DNA of 64,000 nucleotides from Stomoxys calcitrans. Lineage: Eukaryota > Arthropoda > Insecta > Diptera > Muscidae. A program made the translations under genes and the position numbers. Of the stretch, positions 47,271 to 60,204 are shown in pieces. The notes under the pieces are model-generated. The model made no database searches and was not told the DNA's origin. It saw only the letters and a list, made by a program, of their open reading frames with translations. The DNA lies in assembly GCF_963082655.1 (NCBI RefSeq), contig NC_081554.1, positions 121,967,869-122,031,868 of the forward strand, written 5' to 3'. Each line of letters starts with the position of its first letter. Position 1 is the stretch's first letter.

Positions 47271-47633
47271 TTAAGCCTTCTTTTCGGTCTTCTTGGACAA
47301 GAGAACAGCTTGGATGTTTGGCAATACACCACCTTGAGCAATGGTGACACCGGACAGCAATTTGTTCAATTCTTCGTCATTACGGATAGCCAATATAATA
47401 ATTCTTGTCTTCTTGTTGTCACGAGCAGCGTTGCCAGCCAATTCAAGAACTTCAGCGGCCAAATACTCCATGACAGCAGCCAAGTAAACTGGAGCTCCGG
47501 CACCAACACGTTCAGCATAGTTGCCTTTGCGCAACAAACGATGGATACGACAGACGGGGAATTGAAGACCAGCACGGTTGGAACGGGACTTTGCCTTTCC
47601 CTTAACTTTGCCACCTTTACCACGACCAGACAT
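47271..47633 (-). CDS. His2A: Histone H2A, open frame with internal 4-residue deletion
   Basis: Open 120-codon H2A frame (fly H2A has 124) from [20 protein letters not shown] to LSKKTEKKA, with TATA box, stem-loop and downstream element in place. It differs by Cys for Gly in FPVCRIHR, Ser for Pro near the C-terminus, and an in-frame loss turning the TRIIPRHLQLAIRN segment into [10 protein letters not shown]. The lost residues lie between helix alpha-2 and alpha-3 of the histone fold and contact DNA and H2B, so a normal nucleosomal H2A is unlikely. It is the best preserved histone copy here. Unit II is inverted relative to unit I. Confidence 0.9.
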   Translation of the reverse strand: MSGRGKGGKVKGKAKSRSNRAGLQFPVCRIHRLLRKGNYAERVGAGAPVYLAAVMEYLAAEVLELAGNAARDNKKTRIIILAIRNDEELNKLLSGVTIAQGGVLPNIQAVLLSKKTEKKA

Positions 47634-47960
47634 TTTTAGTTATTTTTTTACATTCACTTCACTTAGCACTGAAACATAAATGATATTTGTTCGTAGCATG
47701 AACTTTAGTATTTATACCTTCGGATCTAGCGTGTAGCTAAATTTAGAGGGTTATTTTCGTAAACATAGCGACTGTTTTCGTCTACCTGAATATCTTGTGC
47801 ATGAAATGGTATAAATATTCCGAGTAAGACGGCAAACACATAAAGAAAATTCTGTGTTTAGTGTCCGAACAGTCAAAACCTAAAGCGAAAAGTGAAGTGA
47901 AATTTGATAAGTGACTTCAATCGCGTGCTTGATAGCAAATTTTAATCTCTGATTTATGGT
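47634..47960. promoter_or_regulatory. Divergent H2A/H2B promoter, H2B gene missing
   Basis: Two identical GGTATAAATA boxes face away from each other: TATAAATA on the minus strand at 47709-47716 for H2A (76 bases before its ATG) and on the plus strand at 47810-47817 for H2B. GTGAAGTGAA-type leader sequences occur on both sides. The H2B leader runs into J12 at about 47961 and no H2B coding sequence follows. Confidence 0.8.
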
Positions 47961-48320
47961 TTTAGTTTAGTTTATTTCCATTTCTTTTCTTATTTAAATT
48001 TATATTTCATGTTTCTCTTATTCTATAAATTCTCTTAACATGTATCTCTACATTTATCTAAGAATATAACACTACATACTTAAAAGTAGGTTTCTTCAGG
48101 CCAGCCCACCTGACATCTTATACAATAAAGTCCATTTATTCTTCCAATAAATAGCCCGGGAAAATTAGGTAAAACCGAACAGCCTTTTTCACTTAACGTA
48201 AGACTTAAACTACAAATATTTACATATATACAAAAACAGAAAAAAATAAAAATCTCATCTCACAAAAAGATATATACAAAAATTAAATAAAAATATAATT
48301 CCATAGAATCCAATGTCAGA

Positions 48321-50900
48321 TCATTGGACCATGCTGTAAACAGGGCTATCTGTATTATACGACTGGTACCTCCTGTGGTAAAATACCACACGCCGCCTAT
48401 CATCAAACACCAAGCCCCCCTCATTAAGAAATAGTAAGCCAATCGGGGGCATATGACCATTAGTCTCCCTTATCCTATCATACTGCTCCCTGGAGATACA
48501 GCATGCCCTCACCTTCCCATTTGGGTGACTCACACAACCCCGATGAAATTTAAACCCCAGCCCTGCCATGTAAGCATCTATCCGCACAATTCCGCACTCA
48601 TCATAGACAGTCCTATTTGAAGGTCTAGCCCGGTACCCCTCCTCCATCAATCTTCCCTTGACCCCAAAGCAGTGGACAAACACCCTCCTCTCGTACCTGC
48701 GAATGCGTTCCATTTGGCTAGACGACACCAAACACCAGACAGGGAACGCATACGAAATCGTCGGTCTAACAACCTGGGAGTATATAATCATCTTGACCCT
48801 CCAGCTCCCCAAGGTAGCCCTCCATCCTCCTCTGAGCAACCACCGCCCTAGGGTGGGTAACCGCTATCACAATATCATCTGCGTAAGCCATAGCCAAATC
48901 TCCCCCCTGAGGCAGAGGCATATCAGCCAAGTACAAATTGTAGAGCACAGGTCCCAGCACAGACTCCTGCGGGACCCCCGTCGTAACAACTCTACCCTCA
49001 GAAACCGCACCCTCCATCAACACATTGAAGCTCCTACCGTGGAGATAACTTGCCACCATCCTCGTTAAAAAAGGTCCAAAACCATACCCCTCAAGCTTCG
49101 TAACGAGACCCCTGTGCCACACCGTATCGAACGCACGTTCAAAATCAAGACCCACAGCCTCCTGCGTCTTCTAAAGCCCTTCTAGCGCATGAACCGTAGA
49201 GGTTCCTCCTCGAAAACCAAACTGATGTTCCCCCAAGACACTACTCTCCTCAATAGCCTCATTCACACGCTCTTAAATGACAATCTCAAACAATTTCCCC
49301 AAACTCGATATCAGAGAGATGGGCTATAAGAGGACGGACTTGTCGGATCATTTCCCGGTTTAAGGATAGGAATAACGTTAGACTCTTTCCAAGCCCTTGG
49401 AAAGTGGCCAATGTTAATGCATTGATTAAAAAGAACCGCCAAATAGTCCCAACTCCTATGGTCCATCTTCCTGATAACAAAGTTTGGGATGCCATCCCCT
49501 CCACTACTCCTCTTGCAGTTGAGTCTCCTGAGAACCGCACCTACCTCTGAACTCCTCACCATCCTCAACGGAGGCACATCACCGCCACCGTCCACAACAC
49601 CATCAGCAGTGATACCATTCCCAAAATCCACTATTGGCCTCGTAGACCCAGCCCTCACATCAAAGCGATCCTCCATATCAACCGCGTCCTGTGCCTCCGA
49701 GAAAGAGTTGGCTAAAATCTCCGCCCTACCGTCATCAGTATAAACCCGTCTCCCCTGAGAGTCAGTCAAGTCACCCATCCTCCTTCCTACTTTCGTACCT
49801 GTAAATCTCTTCAAACTGCGATACATATTATTCCCTGCCACAATCTTGCCCAATAGTCGGAAGCATCTCTCCTCCTCAAACAGAAATATCCTCTCCCTTA
49901 TAATCTTGTCAAGTAACCTTATCATAGTCCTCATCGTACCTGCCTCCTGGAGGCCGTGTAGTCTGTAGAGTCTCCGCCTAAGGCCCTTCTTCTGCGCTAT
50001 CAACTACAGAATATCCGCTGGCAAATCGGGCAATTCCCTTCCCTTCACCGCAGTCATCGGGATGCTCCTTTCCATAGCCCCCCTAATGGACATAGTGAGC
50101 CTCTCCACACCATCATCCAACTCCTCAATGGTGCAATTCCTGTCCAAAGGCAAAAACGCATCCCCCATCAGACCAACGAGACAATTATTAAAAATACCGA
50201 CGTCCATCCTCTCAAACTGAAAATACCGCACCGGTACACTACTCTCCAGATCACCAAGCGTAAACTCTATGCAGACAGCCCTATGGTCAGAGTCATAGTC
50301 TAGGGTCTTCAGTCGATTCACAGTCTGTGACCCATTTGGCCCGTCCTTCAACATAATCCCAAACGTCGTGGTGAAGATATCAATGTACGACCTGCTCGTC
50401 GTCTGTCCGACAGTAGGCCTCAACACCAATGCCGGGCTCAAATCCAACCACTCCTTTAATCTCCTACCCTCGTATCCGTAAAATCATCTCCCCAATAGGC
50501 ATGCCGGGCATTGAAATCCCCACCAATAATCGCCTCATTGGAACCTATAACGCCCTCCAGTCTATCCATATTCTCCATGTCGATAACCAGCTCCATCTCT
50601 CATCCTGACTTTCACAACAGTACCCTCTATACTCCCAAGATCAGCATCCAATCTCTCACCCCTTATACCATCCTTCAGGCATATCGCCGTCCCCCCTCCT
50701 CTCCTACCAGTCCTATTCTGTCTAAAAACCTTATAACCACCCAATTCAAACAAATGCCTATCAGACAACTTATGCTCAGCAATCAACAAAACATCAGGAC
50801 GATGTTTCCCAACAAAGATCTTAAGAAAATGCCTCTTACTTCTGGCCACCATCGAATTCACATTGACGAAAATACACTTAAAACCGTCCATCATCACCAA
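48321..50900 (-). pseudogene. J12 ORF2, broken
   Basis: Endonuclease from CIFVNVNSMVARSKRHF to GRRGGGTAICL. Small deletions lie near 50560-50580 and 50468; a stop (CTACAG region near 50003) lies before the linker. RT: PILKPGNDPTSPSSYSP, then a one-base-type frame change near 49322, deletions near 49165, LDFERAFDTVWH, GVPQESVLGPVLYN (Glu for Gly in motif B) and YADDIVIA. A deletion of nearly 300 bp near 48800 joins the post-motif-C segment to the thumb. The C-terminus is intact. Confidence 0.83.
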
Positions 50901-52664
50901 AGCTAAGTAGAAAACCCATCATCGCCCTTTTCTTATCGTCATCACTAGCCAGACGACGATATTCCTGGCCAAACAACCTCTTACACTCCGCATCGAACCC
51001 TCCCATGAGTGACTCAGACCTAGCCATTTCCTGTCTCCCTGCAGTCCCACCAGCCACAAAGGTCATCCCTCTCGTAACCGCACTCGAAGCATTCATCCTA
51101 ACCGCAGCATCATTATGGGCATGCCCACCATTCCTATCAGCCTCTCTTCTTTCCTGATATCTACGCAATATCTCAATCCTCTTGGGGAAACTATGGTCAC
51201 TAACAACGTGTCCCTCAACATCACAACTGGCAACCTAACAGGACGCCCTACCTTCCGCACTATCTCACCCGTAACCGGATCCGTCGTAACGCTCTCTTCC
51301 ACATTATCATCCCTACAAGGTACCTCACATCTCCCGGGCCCATGGGACTGCCCACACTTCACACAACAAACCTTTGACAATTCCAGCACTGAACAATCCC
51401 CTCCTTCTTGAAATTAGAAATCACCACCTTACAATTCAAAATGTACTGTAGTCTACAGAACGCCTTAATATCAGAAACTGCATTAAGCTATCCATCTATC
51501 TCCTCTAGGTCTTATTATTTTCTCCACCTTTTGGCCATCCCCTTGCCATCCAAGAAATCGCGCAAGTCCTCCACCTCATATGTACCAGATAGCCCAGCCA
51601 CAATCATGGTAAATGGTCTTCTTTCCCTCGGTGTGTAGGCAACATACTTATATATCCTCTCATCAAACATCTTACGAACCTTATCATAATCGTCTAGGGA
51701 CACCGTCTGTAGGCTTAAAACATTCTTATTGTTAATTTTCACAACAAAAAGGGCATGCCCCAACAAAGTTCTCAATATCATATTAAGCTCCCTAACATTA
51801 GCATTATAAACTTTAATAATAGGTGGGCTGACCTTACCATTCCTTCTTCTCTCAGGCATCGTCTCATTCCTTTCTGGCTCATTGGCAGCTCCGCTCATCC
51901 TCTGACCTGCCAAAACATTGTGCTTCATCTTGGGTGTCTCTTGATTTGGAATCTCCTTATAGCCCTTCGGCACTGCACCTTTGCTAGTTACTTTTGCTGA
52001 TGTTGTCTCATTATTTCCAAACGCAGTGCCAAGGTTTCCGGCTACCTTGACTACTTCCCACGGAAATATCGTCAGTCTCCATCTCTTGTAGTTGATTTGC
52101 AATGGCTTCCTTTATTGTTGGTTTTGCCGACGTCAAGTGGCTAGTGACAGGTGCCATAAGTGCGCCGCCCTTCGTGCTTGTCTGCAATGATGCTGCACAC
52201 AACTCATCTAACTTCATCCGTAGTTCATTTGTCGTTTTTTGATACTCATCCACTTTGCTCTGAAGCTGCATTATTTTATACGCAGCGTCGCCTTCAGCTT
52301 CACTGCCGCTGCTTGTCTTCTTCTTTTTTCTTTTGTTTTTGGTCTTTGCCTCGACAAATTGATTGCTGTCAGTCGAATATTGCTAGAAGTTTACACTATC
52401 ATCGTTAGTTTTAGCACAATCACTTCCATTATTTCGGCTTGTAGGGGCACTTGCCTTACGCTGTACCACAGTCTCTTTCTTATCTACAGCACCAGTCATA
52501 GCTAAAACACCAAATCTGTCCTCACCAGAGTTCATATTCAAATTAAAAACGATTTCATTACAACCAACATTCAATTTTTCAAAATCAAGCAATTTGCTGC
52601 CTTCTATTTGCCCCAGAGGGACATTCACATTTCGCTGGTTTAGATGTCGATTTTGCGCTAGCAC
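50878..52664 (-). pseudogene. J12 ORF1, Gag-like, broken
   Basis: Five frame segments. N-terminus and basic run as in J6, with a stop near 52385. Coiled coil (KVDEYQKTTNELRMKLDEL), frame change near 52050, RRM-like region (PPIIKVYNANVRELN to GTYEVEDLRDFLDG). A deletion near 51490 removes the Gln of GDRWIVQ, another near 51367 removes the first knuckle; CVKCGQSHGPGRC remains. The third knuckle is damaged. Confidence 0.8.
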
Positions 52665-52885
52665 TGGCGACTACTATTGCTTCTCAAATTTTAAGATACC
52701 AAATTTGGTAAAATAATGTCTTTGCGCAGCCCTGATGACTACTACCACTTCTCACTAATGTCACCTAAGGTGTCAAAAAGTCACTTCCACCGAAATTAAA
52801 ATCTGTTATCAAACTTTAACTTCGAAAATCACTTTCACTCACGATGTTTTCACTTCAAGCACCAATCACTGAATAGTTGTTCTGA

Positions 52886-54385
52886 ATTTTGTGAAGAAAT
52901 TGTGATTTGTTTAGGTGTCTACCTTGAAAATCAATAGTAGGCACCAGTGCTGGGCAAAATTTCAATTTTGCCAACCATATTACTCGGATTTTTGAGTATC
53001 GAGAGTAGGCAGCAGTGCTGGCACAATCTCATACCCAGCTTGACAATTTGGCTCATGTCCCTCAAAAACATGAGAACCGCATAGTAAGCAGCGAGACCAC
53101 GAAAATGGAGCATCTGAAGGAAGTTGTGGCAAATGCCTCTAGTTTGAGTGCTTTTGGTGGCTTTACCAACCCGCCAACAGATTCGCCGAACTGGACACAA
53201 CATTGAATTCAACGGATGATAGAAATGGAGAAGCCAACACTAGTGCGAGTTGTAAAACTGTTTTGTTGGAAATACTGATGGTGCAGCCTCACTGGAGTCC
53301 GCAGAAGGGCGGAAAATCTTGACGGCTGTTAGCAAAACACAGCATGCAATGACAAAGAGAACGGCTGACCCACTCCAGGATAGGTCAGCAAAATTGGCCA
53401 TGGAAAGCTCAAAAGACGAGAGTGAGATTGCCGATGCCACCGGTTGCAAGTCAGATGTCAAATAGACAGTTGCTGGTAAAAAGCACCGAAAAAGAAAGAA
53501 GAAGAAGGGTGGTGTAGATGATGACTCGCCCTATGAGAATATGAGGCAACAGCTGCGTCTCTCACAACTTAAGGACACCATTGAGAGATTGGAGAGACAA
53601 ATTCAGGAGTTAGCTGCTGAAAATGCACAACTAAGAAGCATTTCTGCCAACCAACTGTTATCTGCTTCTGGAAATATTGAGAAGCAGGGGCACTACCGAT
53701 CTCCTGTGCCAATTGGGCCGATGAAGTAGCTAATGACACAATGGTAATAGATGAGGTCGCACCGCCGGTGACAAAAATTACAACAATTGGAAAAGGGGCA
53801 ATCCCAAAAACAACAACAAAAAGCAAGGGCAAGGCTAATGGGGCCTCCGAAGTGAGCCTAAATATAAAATTGAGGGAAGAAATCGAACCGCCGACGACGA
53901 TGACGTCATATAAAGGGAGCTACTACTAAATCAAAGCAGCTACTAAATCAAATGGCCCATCCACGGTTAATAGAAGGATGACGACAACTGAGAAAGAACT
54001 TACAACAACAACATCAGGTAAGGCCAGTTCCCCCTTATTTACGATATTTAACACGAATGTGAAGATGTTGACATCCAAGGAGAAGGGAGCGATAGATAGC
54101 GGGCTATTTACTATCCGGATTGTGAATAGGAATAGGTCAGACCTTAGGGTTTACAAGAGAGAGGATTATGATAAGGTTAGGGAGATATTGAGTAAGGAGT
54201 GTGTGCATTATTTTACATATACCCCGAGCGATGTGAAGCCTTATACGATGATGATGAAGGGTCTTTCTGACACCTATGACATTGATGACCTTCGGTCATA
54301 CATGAATGAGACGGCGCCGGAATTGAAGTTGGGTAATATTGTGAAACTTGAAGGTGATCGGTGGATTGTGCAGGTCGAAGGTGGC
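52886..54385 (+). pseudogene. J13, family C leader and ORF1 fragment
   Basis: Plus-strand start of a family C element, head to head with J12. Leader boxes lie at 52924-52955, 52992-53022 and 53068-53095. ORF1 opens at 53015 (GTG) behind the second box and is broken near 53203, 53460, 53729 and 53929. It keeps a coiled coil (LSQLKDTIERLERQIQELAA) and the RRM-like region (GKASSPLFTIFNTNVK to GDRWIVQVEGG). At about 54385 it joins family D sequence. Confidence 0.82.
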
Positions 54386-55337
54386 ACGGTGAAGGTGAAG
54401 AATAGCGTGAGTTCTGAGGGTGAGCAAGTCGCCTATGGAGATTTTTGTTTAAGCGTTACGCTGGGAAGGCTTAACGACACGATCAGCCGTTTGCAAGAAG
54501 AGAATGCCCAATTGAGGAAGACTATCCAAGAGCTGCTGCAGAGAGTGAATACATCTCCTTACCCTAGCAATATCAACGTTAACAATGACATTGCTATGGA
54601 CATGGCGTGTAATGTTGCAGATGCGTATGATGTTGCTAATGTGACAAAAGATATTTCGGGCGGGGTAGCCGAAAACCCCGTCACAGCGTTGAATGTTGGG
54701 CCGCAAAAAGTTGTTGTTCCGGAGCGGCGGTAAAGGCAAGGACCTTCGACTATTTCCATGGTGATCAAGGCTAACGAGAGAGAGCTTAAATCAACAAAAG
54801 ATGGCGGAGCTGCATCAAATAATTTGTCTAGTGGCGCAACGCTAGGCAGAAAGACTGGAGCGATTCCCAAGCTGAATCTTATGAAGGCGAAAGGTGCGGC
54901 TAATACCAGACCGGCCGTGAACAATATTGATGGGAAGCAGACACCTGGTGGAGGAAAGATGCCTGCTATTACAGTTTATAACGCCAGTGTAAAAGAGGTA
55001 GTCAACATCCTGGGTACATTTATGTGTTAAGGGGATTTCACCGTCAAAGTGGCTTGCGCTTGCGCTTTCTTCAGGGAAAGGGGTTATTCCTGTCATACGC
55101 ACACGCCCCGTGCCGTGGTTCCTTATGCTGTTGTTGTCGAGGGATTATCGAGGGAATTTAGCCCTGAGGAAGTTAGGGAATACCTTGTGTCGCAAGTTGA
55201 TTTTAAGATTGATGTTGTTAGTGTCCGGAATGTGACTGGGGATAGATGGGTGCTCAGGGTCGGTAGGTTCACGGATATGGATAAGTTGTATGGCATGGAC
55301 CGGATGCTCCATTGTAAGGTAAGGTTCAGGAAAGATG
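54386..55337 (+). pseudogene. J14, family D ORF1 fragment
   Basis: A second, different ORF1 fused behind J13 in the same reading direction. It has its own coiled coil (LGRLNDTISRLQEENAQLRK), the segment SGGVAENPVTALNVG shared with J3, a new PAITVYNASVKEV start of an RRM-like region, and GDRWVLRVGRFTDMDKLYG. Stops at 54731-54733 and 55028-55030. It ends at about 55337 before the knuckles, where J15 begins on the other strand. Confidence 0.75.
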
Positions 55338-56618
55338 AGCCATCCAAGAAATCGCGCAAGTCCTCCACCTCATATGTACCAGATAGCCCAGCCACAATCA
55401 TGGTAAATAGTCTTCTTTCCCTCGGTGTGTAGTAACATACTTATATTTCCTCTCATCAAACATCTTACGAACCTTATCATAATCGTCTAGGGATACCGTC
55501 CGTAGGCTTAAACCATTCTTATTATTAATTTTCACAACAAAAAGGGCATGCCCCAACAAAGTTCTCAATATCATATTAAGTTTATAATGCTAATGTTAGG
55601 GAGCATTAGCATTATAAACTTTAATAATAGGTGGGCTGACCTTACCATTCCTTCTTCTCTCAGGCATCGTCTCATTCCTTTCTGGCTCATTGGCAGCTCC
55701 GCTCATCCTCTGACCTGCCAAAATATTGTGCTTCATCTTGGGTGTCTCTTGATTTGGAATCTCCTTATAGCCCTTCGGCACTGCACCTTTGCTAGTTACT
55801 TTTGCTGATGTTGTCTCATTATTTCCAAACGCAGTGCCAAGGTTTCCGGCTACCTTGACTACTTCCCACGGAAATATCGTCAGTCTCCATCTCTTGTAGT
55901 TGATTTGCAATGGCTTCCTTTATTGTTGGTTTTGCCGACGTCAAGTGGCTAGGGACAGGTGCCATAAGTGCGCCGCCCTTCGTGCTTGTCTGCAATGATG
56001 CTGCACACAACTCATCTAACTTCATCCGTAGTTCATTTATCGTTTTTTGATACTCATCCACTTTGCTCTGAAGCTGCATTATTTTATACGCAGCGTCGCC
56101 TTCAGCTTCACTGCCGCTGCTTGTCTTCTTCTTCTTTCTTTTCTTTTTGGTCTTTGCCTCGACAAATTGATTGCTGTCAGTCGAATATTCCTCGAAGTTT
56201 ACACTATCATCGTTAGTCTTAGCACAATCACTTCCATTATTTCGGCTTGTAGGGGCACTTGCCTTACGCTGTACCACAGTCTCCTTCTTATCTATAGCAC
56301 CAGCCATAGCTAAAACACCAAATCTGTCCTCACCAGAGTTCATATTCAAATTAAAAACGAGTTCATTACAACCAACATTCAATTTTTCAAAATCAAGCAA
56401 TTTGCTGCCTTCTATTTGCCCCAGAGGGACATTCACATTTCGCTGGTTTAGATGTCGATTTTGCGCCAGCACTGGCGACTACTATCGCTTCTCAAATTTT
56501 AAGATACCAAATTTGGTAAAATAATGTCTTTGCGCAGCCCTGATGAAACTTTAACTTCGAAAATCACTTTCACTCACGATGTTTTCACTTCAAGCACCAA
56601 TCACTGAATAGTTGTTCT
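55338..56618 (-). pseudogene. J15, family B ORF1 and leader, 3'-truncated
   Basis: Minus-strand N-terminal and middle ORF1 of the J12 subfamily with one leader box (56465-56494; the second is deleted). It lacks the knuckles, all of ORF2 and the tail, so it was truncated at the 3' side, unlike ordinary 5' truncation on insertion. Its frame is open from 56472 to 55819, then changes. An 18-bp inverted repeat lies at 55578-55621. Confidence 0.8.
55578..55621. repeat. 18-bp perfect inverted repeat in J15
   Basis: AAGTTTATAATGCTAATG (55578-55595) and its complement at 55604-55621 with an 8-base loop. In J12 only the right arm exists, preceded by CTCCCTAA; here an inverted copy of that stretch has been added. 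Confidence 0.9.
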
Positions 56619-57010
56619 GAAGTTTGTGAAGATTAGTTTAGTTTAGTTTAGTTTATTTCCATTTCTTTTCTTATCTAAATTTACATTTCATGTTTCTCTT
56701 ATTTTATAAAATTTTCTTAACATGTATCTCTACATTTATCTAAGAATATAACACTACATATTTAAAAGTAGGTTTCTTAAGGTCAGCCCACCTGACATCT
56801 TATACAATAAAGTCCATTTATCCATCCAATAAATAGCCCGGGAAAATTAGGTAAAACCGAGCACCCTTTCTCACTTAACCTAAGACTTAAACTATAAATA
56901 TTTACATATATACAAAAACAGAAAAAATAAAAAAAATAAAAATTTCATCGCACAAAAAGGTATATACAAAAATAAAATAAAAATATAATTCCATAGAATC
57001 CAATGTCAGA

Positions 57011-60000
57011 TCATTGGACCATGCTGTAAACAGGGCTATCTGTATTATACGTCTGGTACCTCCTGTGGTAAAATACCACACGCCCCCTATCATCAAACAC
57101 CAAGCCCCCCTCATCAAGAAATAGCAAGCCAATCGGGGGCATATGACCATTAGTCTCCCTTATCCTATCATACTGCTCCCTGGAGATACAGCATGCTCTC
57201 ACCTTCCCATTTGGGTGACTCACACAACCCCGATGAAATTTAATCGCCAGTCCTGCCATGTAAGCATCTATCCGCACAATCCCGCACTCATCATAGACAG
57301 TCCTATTCGAAGGTCTAGCCCGGTACCCCTCCTCCATCAATCTTCCCTTGACCCCAAAGCAGTGGATAAACACCCTCCTCTCGTACCTGCGAATGCGTTC
57401 CATTTGGCTAGACGACACCAAACACCAGACAGGGAACGCATACGAAATCGTCGGTCTAACAACCTGGGAGTATATAATCATCCTGACCCTCCTACTAAGA
57501 CCTCCTCTCATACTCATAGTCCTATACAGCATAGCATAAGCCGCCCTTCCCTTCCTTATCGCCTCATCTACATGTTTCACAAACGACATGTTCTCTTGCA
57601 AAACAACACCCAAATACCTGATGTTATCATCGTTAACAAGTACCGTACCGCCTATCCTGACCGACGGAGAGAAACGCCATACATTCCTAAAAAGTCCCAA
57701 GCCTCTACATCTAAACATTATGGACCGACATTTACCCAGGTTCAATCTCAGCCTCCACCGCTCCAAATAAGGCACCAGCTCCCCAAGGTAGTCCTCCATC
57801 CTCCTCTGAGCAACCACCGCCCTAGGGTGGGTAACCGCTATCACAATATCATCTGCGTAAGCCATAGCCAAATCTCCCCCCTGAGGCAGAGGCATATCAG
57901 CCAAGTACAAATTGTAGAGCACAGGTCCCAGCACAGACTCCTGCGGGACCCCCGTCGTAACCACTATACACTCAGAAACCGCACCCTCCATCAACACATG
58001 GAAGCTCCTACCGTGGAGATAACCCGCCACCATCCTCGTCAAAAAAGGTCCAAAACCATACCCCTCAAGCTTCGTAACGAGGCCCCTGTGCCACACCGTA
58101 TCGAACGCACGTTCAAAATCAAGACCCACTGCCAACGTACCACTGCGTCTTCTAAAGCCCTCAGACACCTTAGATGTTAGCACCACTAGCGCATGAACCG
58201 TAGAGGTGCCTCCTCTAAAACCAAACTGATGTTCCCCCAAGACACTACTCTCCTCAATAGCCTCATTCACACGCTCCAAAATGACAATCTCAAACAATTT
58301 CCCCAAACTCGATATCAGAGAGATGGGCCTATAAGAGGACGGACTTGTCGGATCCTTCCCCGGTTTAAGGATAGGAATAACACTAGACTCTTTCCAAGCC
58401 CTCGGAAAGTAGCCAATGTTAATGCATTGATTAAAAAGAACCGCCAAATAGTTCCAACTTCTATGGTCCATCTTCCTGATAACAAAGTTCGGGATGCCAT
58501 CCCCTCCACTACTCCTCTTGCAGTTGAGTCTTCTGAGAATCGCACCTACCTCTGAACTCCTCACCATCCTCAACAGAGGCACATCACCTCCACCGTCCAC
58601 AACACCATCAGCAGTGATACCATTCCCAAAATCCATCATAGGCCTCGTAGACCCAGCCCTCACATCAAAGCGATCCTCCATATCAACCGCGCCCTGTGCC
58701 TTCGAGAAAGAGTCGGCCAAAATCTCCGCCCTACCGTCATCAGTATAAACCCGTCTCCCCTGAGAGTCAGTCAAGCCACCCATCCTCCTTCCAATTTTCG
58801 TACCTGTAAATCTCTTCAAACTGCGATACATATTCCTCCCTGCCACAATCTTGCCCAATAGCCGGACGCATCTCTCCTCCTCAAACAGAAATATCCTCTC
58901 CCTTATTATCTTGTCAAGTAACCTTATCATAGTCCTCACCGTACCTGCCTCCTGGAGGCCGTGTAGTCTGTAGAGTCTCCGCCTAAGGCCCTTCTTCTGC
59001 GCTATCAACGACAGAATATCCGCTGGCAAATCGGGCAATTCCCTTCACCCCAGTCATAGGGATGCTTCTTTCCATAGCCCCCCTAATGGACATAGTGAGC
59101 CTCTCCACACCATCATCCAACTCCTCAATGGTGCAATTCCTGTCCAAAGGCAAAAACGCATCCCCCATCAGACCAACGACACAATTATTAAAAATACCGA
59201 CGTCCATCCTCTCAAACTGAAAATACCGCACCGGTACACTACTCTCCAGATCACCAAGCGTAAACTCTATGCAGACAGCCCTATGGTCAGAGTCATAGTC
59301 TAGGGTCTTCAGTCCATTCACAGTCTGTGACCCATTTGGCCCGTCCTTCAACATAATCCCAACCGTCGTGATGAAGAAATCAATGTACGACCTGCTCGTC
59401 GTCGGTCCGTCAGTAGGCCTCAACACCAATACCGGGCTCAAATCCAACCATTCCTTCAATCTCCTACCCCTCGTATCCGTAAAATCATCCCCCCAATAGG
59501 CATGCCGGGCATTAAAATCCCCACCAATAATCGCCTCATTGGAACCTATAACGCCCTCCAGTCTATCCATATCCTCCATGTCAATAATCAATCCTGGCCT
59601 AAGATACAGTGAGCATAAAACAATACTCACCCCACCTCTCCTTCTGACCCTCACAATAGTACCCTCTATACCCCCAAGATCAGCATCCAATCTCTCACCC
59701 CTTATACCATCCCTCAGGCATATCGCCGTCCCCCCTCCTCTCCTACCAGTCCTATTCTGTCTAAAAACCTTATAACCACCCAATTCAAACAAATGCCTAT
59801 CAGACAACTTATGCTCAGCAATCAACAAAACATCAGGACGATGTTTCCCAACAAAGATCTTAAGAAAATGCCTCTTACTCCTGGCCACCATCGAATTCAC
59901 ATTGACGAAAATACACCCTCACAATAGTACCCTCTATACCCCCAAGATCAGCATCCAATCTCTCACCCCTTATACCATCCCTCAGGCATATCGCCGTCCC

Positions 60001-60204
60001 CCCTCCTCTCCTACCAGTCCTATTCTGTCTAAAAACCTTATAACCACCCAATTCAAACAAATGCCTATCAGACAACTTATGCTCAGCAATCAACAAAACA
60101 TCAGGACGATGTTTCCCAACAAAGATCTTAAGAAAATGCCTCTTACTCCTGGCCACCATCGAATTCACATTGACGAAAATACACCTAAAACCGTCCATCA
60201 TCAC
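57011..60204 (-). pseudogene. J16 ORF2: endonuclease and reverse transcriptase, two lesions
   Basis: Same domains as J6: endonuclease NVNSMVARSKRHF, LLIAEHKLSDRHLF, GGDFNARHAYWGD, SYIDFFITT, YDSDHRAVCIEF; RT ILKPGKDPTSPSSYRPISL, LDFERAFDTVWH, TGVPQESVLGPVLYN (Glu for Gly as in J12) and YADDIVI. Lesions: a 268-bp tandem duplication of the endonuclease start (59648-60185), which shifts the frame, and a 5-bp loss near 59046. From 59038 the frame is open for 675 codons to the end. Confidence 0.93.
59648..60185. repeat. 268-bp tandem duplication in J16 ORF2
   Basis: The segment beginning CCCTCACAATAGTACC at 59648 recurs at 59916 in direct orientation; the second unit ends at 60185. J6 has one copy. 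The two units are almost identical, so the event is recent. Confidence 0.93.

Larger units (their letters stand above)
47961..52885 (-). mobile_element. J12, family B non-LTR element, decayed
   Basis: Minus-strand copy with TAAAC-type tail at the left, 3' region, ORF2, ORF1 and leader boxes (52657-52686, 52726-52755). It belongs to the same subfamily as J15 (shared small deletions in ORF1 and the same 5' end). No clear target duplication. It replaces the H2B gene of unit II. Confidence 0.82.
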
